The notes below the pieces were generated by a model. The model was not told where the DNA came from. It was given only the letters and a program-made list of their open reading frames with translations, and did no database searches. A DNA stretch of 7,174 nucleotides from NCBI GenBank assembly GCA_024405335.1, contig JAKSOX010000103.1, positions 1 through 7,174 on the forward strand. The letters are read 5' to 3'. Position numbers and translations under genes: made by a program. Source of the stretch: Kiritimatiellia bacterium (GTDB taxonomy: Bacteria; Verrucomicrobiota; Kiritimatiellia; RFP12; UBA1067). Below are positions 5,676-7,174 of the stretch, piece after piece; the stretch's first letter is position 1; every line of letters begins with the position of its first letter.

Positions 5676-6692
5676 GTGGCGGAAGTGAAATTCGTCGGCG
5701 TGGGCAAGACCTACGCGAAGGGCGACGCGCCCGCGGTTTCCGATTTCACGCTGGACGTGGCCGACGGCGAGTTCCTCGTGCTCGTGGGACCGTCCGGCTG
5801 CGGCAAGTCGACGACGCTGCGCATGGTGGCGGGACTCGAGCTGCCCACGGCCGGCAAGATTTTCATCGGCGGGCAGGACGTCACGCGTCTGCCGCCGAAG
5901 GACCGCGACATCGCGATGGTGTTCCAGAACTACGCGCTCTATCCGCACATGACGGTGAAGGAGAACCTCTCCTTCGCGCTCAAGCTGCGCGGCGTGCCGG
6001 CGGCGGAAATCGCGCGCCGCGTGGACGCGGCGGCGAAGACGCTGGGGTTGGAGCCGTACCTGAAGCGTCTGCCGAAGGCGCTTTCGGGCGGCCAGCGCCA
6101 GCGCGTGGCGGTGGGACGCGCGATCGTGCGGGAGCCGGCCGTGTTCCTCTTCGACGAACCGCTTTCCAATCTGGACGCGAAGATGCGCGTGGAGATGCGC
6201 GCGGAAATCGTGCGGCTGCACCGCGCGTTGGGCGCCACGATGATCTACGTCACGCACGACCAAACCGAGGCGATGACGATGGGCACGCGCATCGTGGTGA
6301 TGAACGCCGGCCGCATCCAGCAGGCGGACGCGCCGATGAACGTGTACGCGAAGCCGGCGAACACGTTCGTGGCGTCGTTCATCGGCACGCCGCCGATGAA
6401 CCTGTTTCCGCCCGGGCTGTTCGACCTCGGCTGCGTCACGGGCGTCCGCCCGGAGCATCTGGCGGTGCGCGTCGCGGGCGAAGACGCCCCCGAAGCGTCG
6501 TTGTCCGCCACGGTGGACCTCGTGGAGATTCTGGGCAGCGAAACGATCGTCCATTGCGTCACCGATCGCCTGGGCGCGAAAGTCGCCGCGCGCGTGACGG
6601 ATCCGGCGCGCGTGACTGCGCTGAAGGCGGGCGCGCGCGTGACGCTCGTGCCCGATCTCGAACGCGCCGTCCGTTTCCCTCCGGGCGCGTGA
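5676..6692 (+). CDS. UgpC/MalK/MsmX-type ABC importer ATPase, shortened regulatory domain
   Basis: Cytoplasmic ATP-hydrolysing subunit of a CUT1-type carbohydrate (or glycerol-phosphate) importer. All ATPase motifs are intact in 338 residues: Walker A GPSGCGKST (38-46, K44), Q-loop Q84 in VFQNYALYP, signature LSGGQ (136-140), Walker B VFLFDE (156-161, E161 catalytic), D-loop SNLD (164-167) and switch H194 in VTHDQTEAMT. A TOBE-like C-terminal domain follows, with GVRPEH at 256-261. Only about 11 residues separate MNLF (241-244) from GVRPEH, where MalK and UgpC have roughly 40, so the first part of the regulatory domain appears deleted; this accounts for the length below the usual 360-370. No permease or solute-binding gene is nearby, which fits a shared ATPase serving several importers, as MsmX does. 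Individual family members cannot be told apart from sequence, so no symbol is assigned. Confidence 0.9.
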   Translation: MAEVKFVGVGKTYAKGDAPAVSDFTLDVADGEFLVLVGPSGCGKSTTLRMVAGLELPTAGKIFIGGQDVTRLPPKDRDIAMVFQNYALYPHMTVKENLSFALKLRGVPAAEIARRVDAAAKTLGLEPYLKRLPKALSGGQRQRVAVGRAIVREPAVFLFDEPLSNLDAKMRVEMRAEIVRLHRALGATMIYVTHDQTEAMTMGTRIVVMNAGRIQQADAPMNVYAKPANTFVASFIGTPPMNLFPPGLFDLGCVTGVRPEHLAVRVAGEDAPEASLSATVDLVEILGSETIVHCVTDRLGAKVAARVTDPARVTALKAGARVTLVPDLERAVRFPPGA

Positions 6693-6699
6693 CGCGCCC
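6683..6699 (+). terminator. GC hairpin with the ABC ATPase stop codon in its loop
   Basis: GGGCGCG (6683-6689) and CGCGCCC (6693-6699) pair perfectly around TGA, the stop codon. The 17-bp sequence is an inverted repeat with a single unpaired centre. No T-run follows, so it may stabilise the 3' end or act with Rho rather than terminate alone. A competing stem, GCGCC/GGCGC (6694-6698 with 6704-6708), overlaps it. Confidence 0.4.
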
Positions 6700-6729
6700 T
6701 GTAGGCGCCGCAGGAATCCGCGCCATGCC

Positions 6730-6784
6730 GCGCACGGGGACAGTCCCCGGACCGGTGCGAGAGCTTTGTGGGGCCCCCGTGCGC
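6730..6784. repeat. Nested inverted repeats (REP-like)
   Basis: GCGCACGGGG (6730-6739) is the exact reverse complement of CCCCGTGCGC (6775-6784). The left arm can instead form a local hairpin, CGGGGAC/GTCCCCG around A6742 (6735-6749), and CGCAC (6731-6735) can pair with GTGCG (6755-6759). GGGGCCCC (6770-6777) is a further palindrome. The alternative folds exclude one another. It could be a REP-like intergenic element or a 3' RNA structure. Confidence 0.5.
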
Positions 6785-6943
6785 TGAACGGCGGGTCAAG
6801 GTGGGCGAGGCGCGGCGGCAAAGTGAACGGCGGCCGCGGTGAAGCAAGGGCGGCGATTTGCCGGAATTGGCGGATGCGGCGACGCAAACTGCCGCCCGAA
6901 GCGGTTCAAGTTGGCTGTTTCTCCGCGTAAAGTTGGGGTATGT

Positions 6944-6988
6944 CGTCGCCACGGCCGTCCCTGCGGCATAGGGACGGCCGTGGCGACG
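6944..6988. repeat. 19-bp perfect inverted repeat
   Basis: The arm CGTCGCCACGGCCGTCCCT (6944-6962) is exactly complementary to 6970-6988 across a 7-nt loop. It forms the left end of the palindrome array. As RNA it would be a very stable hairpin, but no T-run follows. Confidence 0.8.
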
Positions 6989-7073
6989 GTGGAGTGACGG
7001 CCGTGGCGACGGTGGAGGGACGGCCGTGGCGACGGTGGAGGGACGGCCGTCCCTAAACCGTATGGACGGCCGT
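6951..7073. repeat. Six ACGGCCGT palindromes at exact 23-bp spacing
   Basis: The palindromic octamer ACGGCCGT starts at 6951, 6974, 6997, 7020, 7043 and 7066, always 23 bp apart. Units 6972-6994, 6995-7017 and 7018-7040 are tandem 23-bp copies with one mismatch (T6995). The first core has its flanks inverted, the fifth sits in the 16-bp palindrome AGGGACGGCCGTCCCT (7039-7054), and the sixth keeps GGCG on its right. The 15-bp gaps differ in sequence at both ends of the array, yet the spacing holds. The array ends 4 bp before the -35 box at 7078. It may be an operator array, or a REP-like cluster spread by duplication. It is not CRISPR: there are no unique spacers of normal length. Confidence 0.85.
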
Positions 7074-7077
7074 GGCG

Positions 7078-7106
7078 TTGACGTCCTCCAGATTACGTGG
7101 TATCAT
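7078..7106 (+). promoter_or_regulatory. sigma70-type promoter of the right-edge gene
   Basis: TTGACG (7078-7083) and TATCAT (7101-7106) have the optimal 17-bp spacing. Transcription should start at about 7112-7114, at the ATG of the next gene, predicting a leaderless mRNA. The -10 context CGTGGTATCATG (7096-7107) differs at one base from 2322-2333, and TTGACGTC also occurs at the ftsB-like promoter. Confidence 0.75.
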
Positions 7107-7113
7107 GCGCCAC

Positions 7114-7174
7114 ATGAATGAACGGAAAAAAGCACTTTCGTATGCCTTGACGCCCAACTTGAAACGCTCTGCGC
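7114..7174 (+). CDS. Unidentified protein, N-terminus only (cut by window edge)
   Basis: The frame from ATG 7114 stays open to the window end and gives 20 residues, MNERKKALSYALTPNLKRSA. That is too little to identify a family. The start is supported by its position 7 nt below the -10 box of a strong promoter. There is no Shine-Dalgarno sequence, as expected for a leaderless message. The second ATG (7118, another frame) meets a stop after ten codons. The basic, polar N-terminus has no signal peptide, so the product is probably cytoplasmic. A regulator acting on the adjacent palindrome array is conceivable, but nothing in these residues shows it. Confidence 0.55.
   Translation, partial: MNERKKALSYALTPNLKRSA

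Larger units (their letters stand above)
6693..7113. other. 421-bp gene-free region rich in inverted and direct repeats
   Basis: No reading frame here looks like a gene: the minus-strand frames that cross it run on into the ABC gene and give arginine- and proline-rich nonsense. It holds the stop-codon hairpin, a nested inverted repeat (6730-6784), TGAACGGCGG repeated 39 bp apart (6785-6794 and 6824-6833), a repeat-poor stretch at 6834-6943, the palindrome array (6944-7077) and a promoter. The middle part shows nothing that I can name. Confidence 0.65.

Noticed and set aside
6554..6787. A 77-codon plus-strand frame spanning the end of the ABC gene and the intergenic region.
   Set aside because: It overlaps the ABC gene in another frame, is arginine-rich with no motif, and the start has no support.
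6245..6952. Minus-strand frames opposite the ABC ATPase that extend into the right intergenic region.
   Set aside because: Most of their length mirrors the ABC gene, and the intergenic part is arginine- and proline-rich without recognisable domains or a ribosome site.
6972..7040. A possible CRISPR array.
   Set aside because: The 23-bp units are directly tandem with no unique spacers, and the cores are separated by only 15 bp, three of those gaps being near-identical.

Overview
The window reads as a piece of a high-GC, Gram-negative-type bacterial chromosome. Strong third-codon-position GC bias, a secreted two-domain SGNH hydrolase and an exported lipoprotein of the sugar-isomerase TIM-barrel type point to the PVC superphylum (Kiritimatiellota, Lentisphaerota or Verrucomicrobiota). 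That placement is an inference from gene style, not from a marker gene. All seven protein genes lie on the plus strand.

Layout. The left edge cuts a CCA-encoding tRNA-Val(UAC) (1-73). A sigma70-type promoter (150-179) then drives a tight three-gene cluster: a short FtsB/DivIC-like division protein (188-472), a multi-pass membrane protein with an HELTH zinc-protease motif (482-1183), and the radical SAM protein HemW (1146-2195), which starts inside the preceding gene. A 195-bp gap carries hairpins and a second promoter (2303-2332). That promoter opens a four-gene cluster: a secreted SGNH hydrolase (2391-3569), a TIM-barrel sugar isomerase/epimerase-like lipoprotein (3601-4491), the 16S rRNA methyltransferase RsmB (4493-5674) and a UgpC/MalK-type ABC importer ATPase (5676-6692). 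Gaps of 31, 1 and 1 nt suggest co-transcription.

The right end holds 421 bp without a credible gene (6693-7113) but with dense structure: a GC hairpin around the ABC stop codon, nested inverted repeats near 6730-6784, and six copies of the palindrome ACGGCCGT spaced exactly 23 bp apart (6951-7073). The array ends 4 bp before a strong promoter (7078-7106), which reads into a gene cut by the window edge (from 7114).

How the genes fit together: the first cluster is housekeeping (division, membrane proteolysis, heme trafficking). The second pairs two exported, probably carbohydrate-active proteins with an ATPase of the sugar-import class, with rsmB between them; no permease or solute-binding protein is present here. 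The most unusual items are the 23-bp-phased palindrome array beside a promoter, and two promoters placed so that transcripts should begin at or next to the AUG (leaderless mRNAs). No CRISPR array, insertion sequence or recognisable defence system is present.
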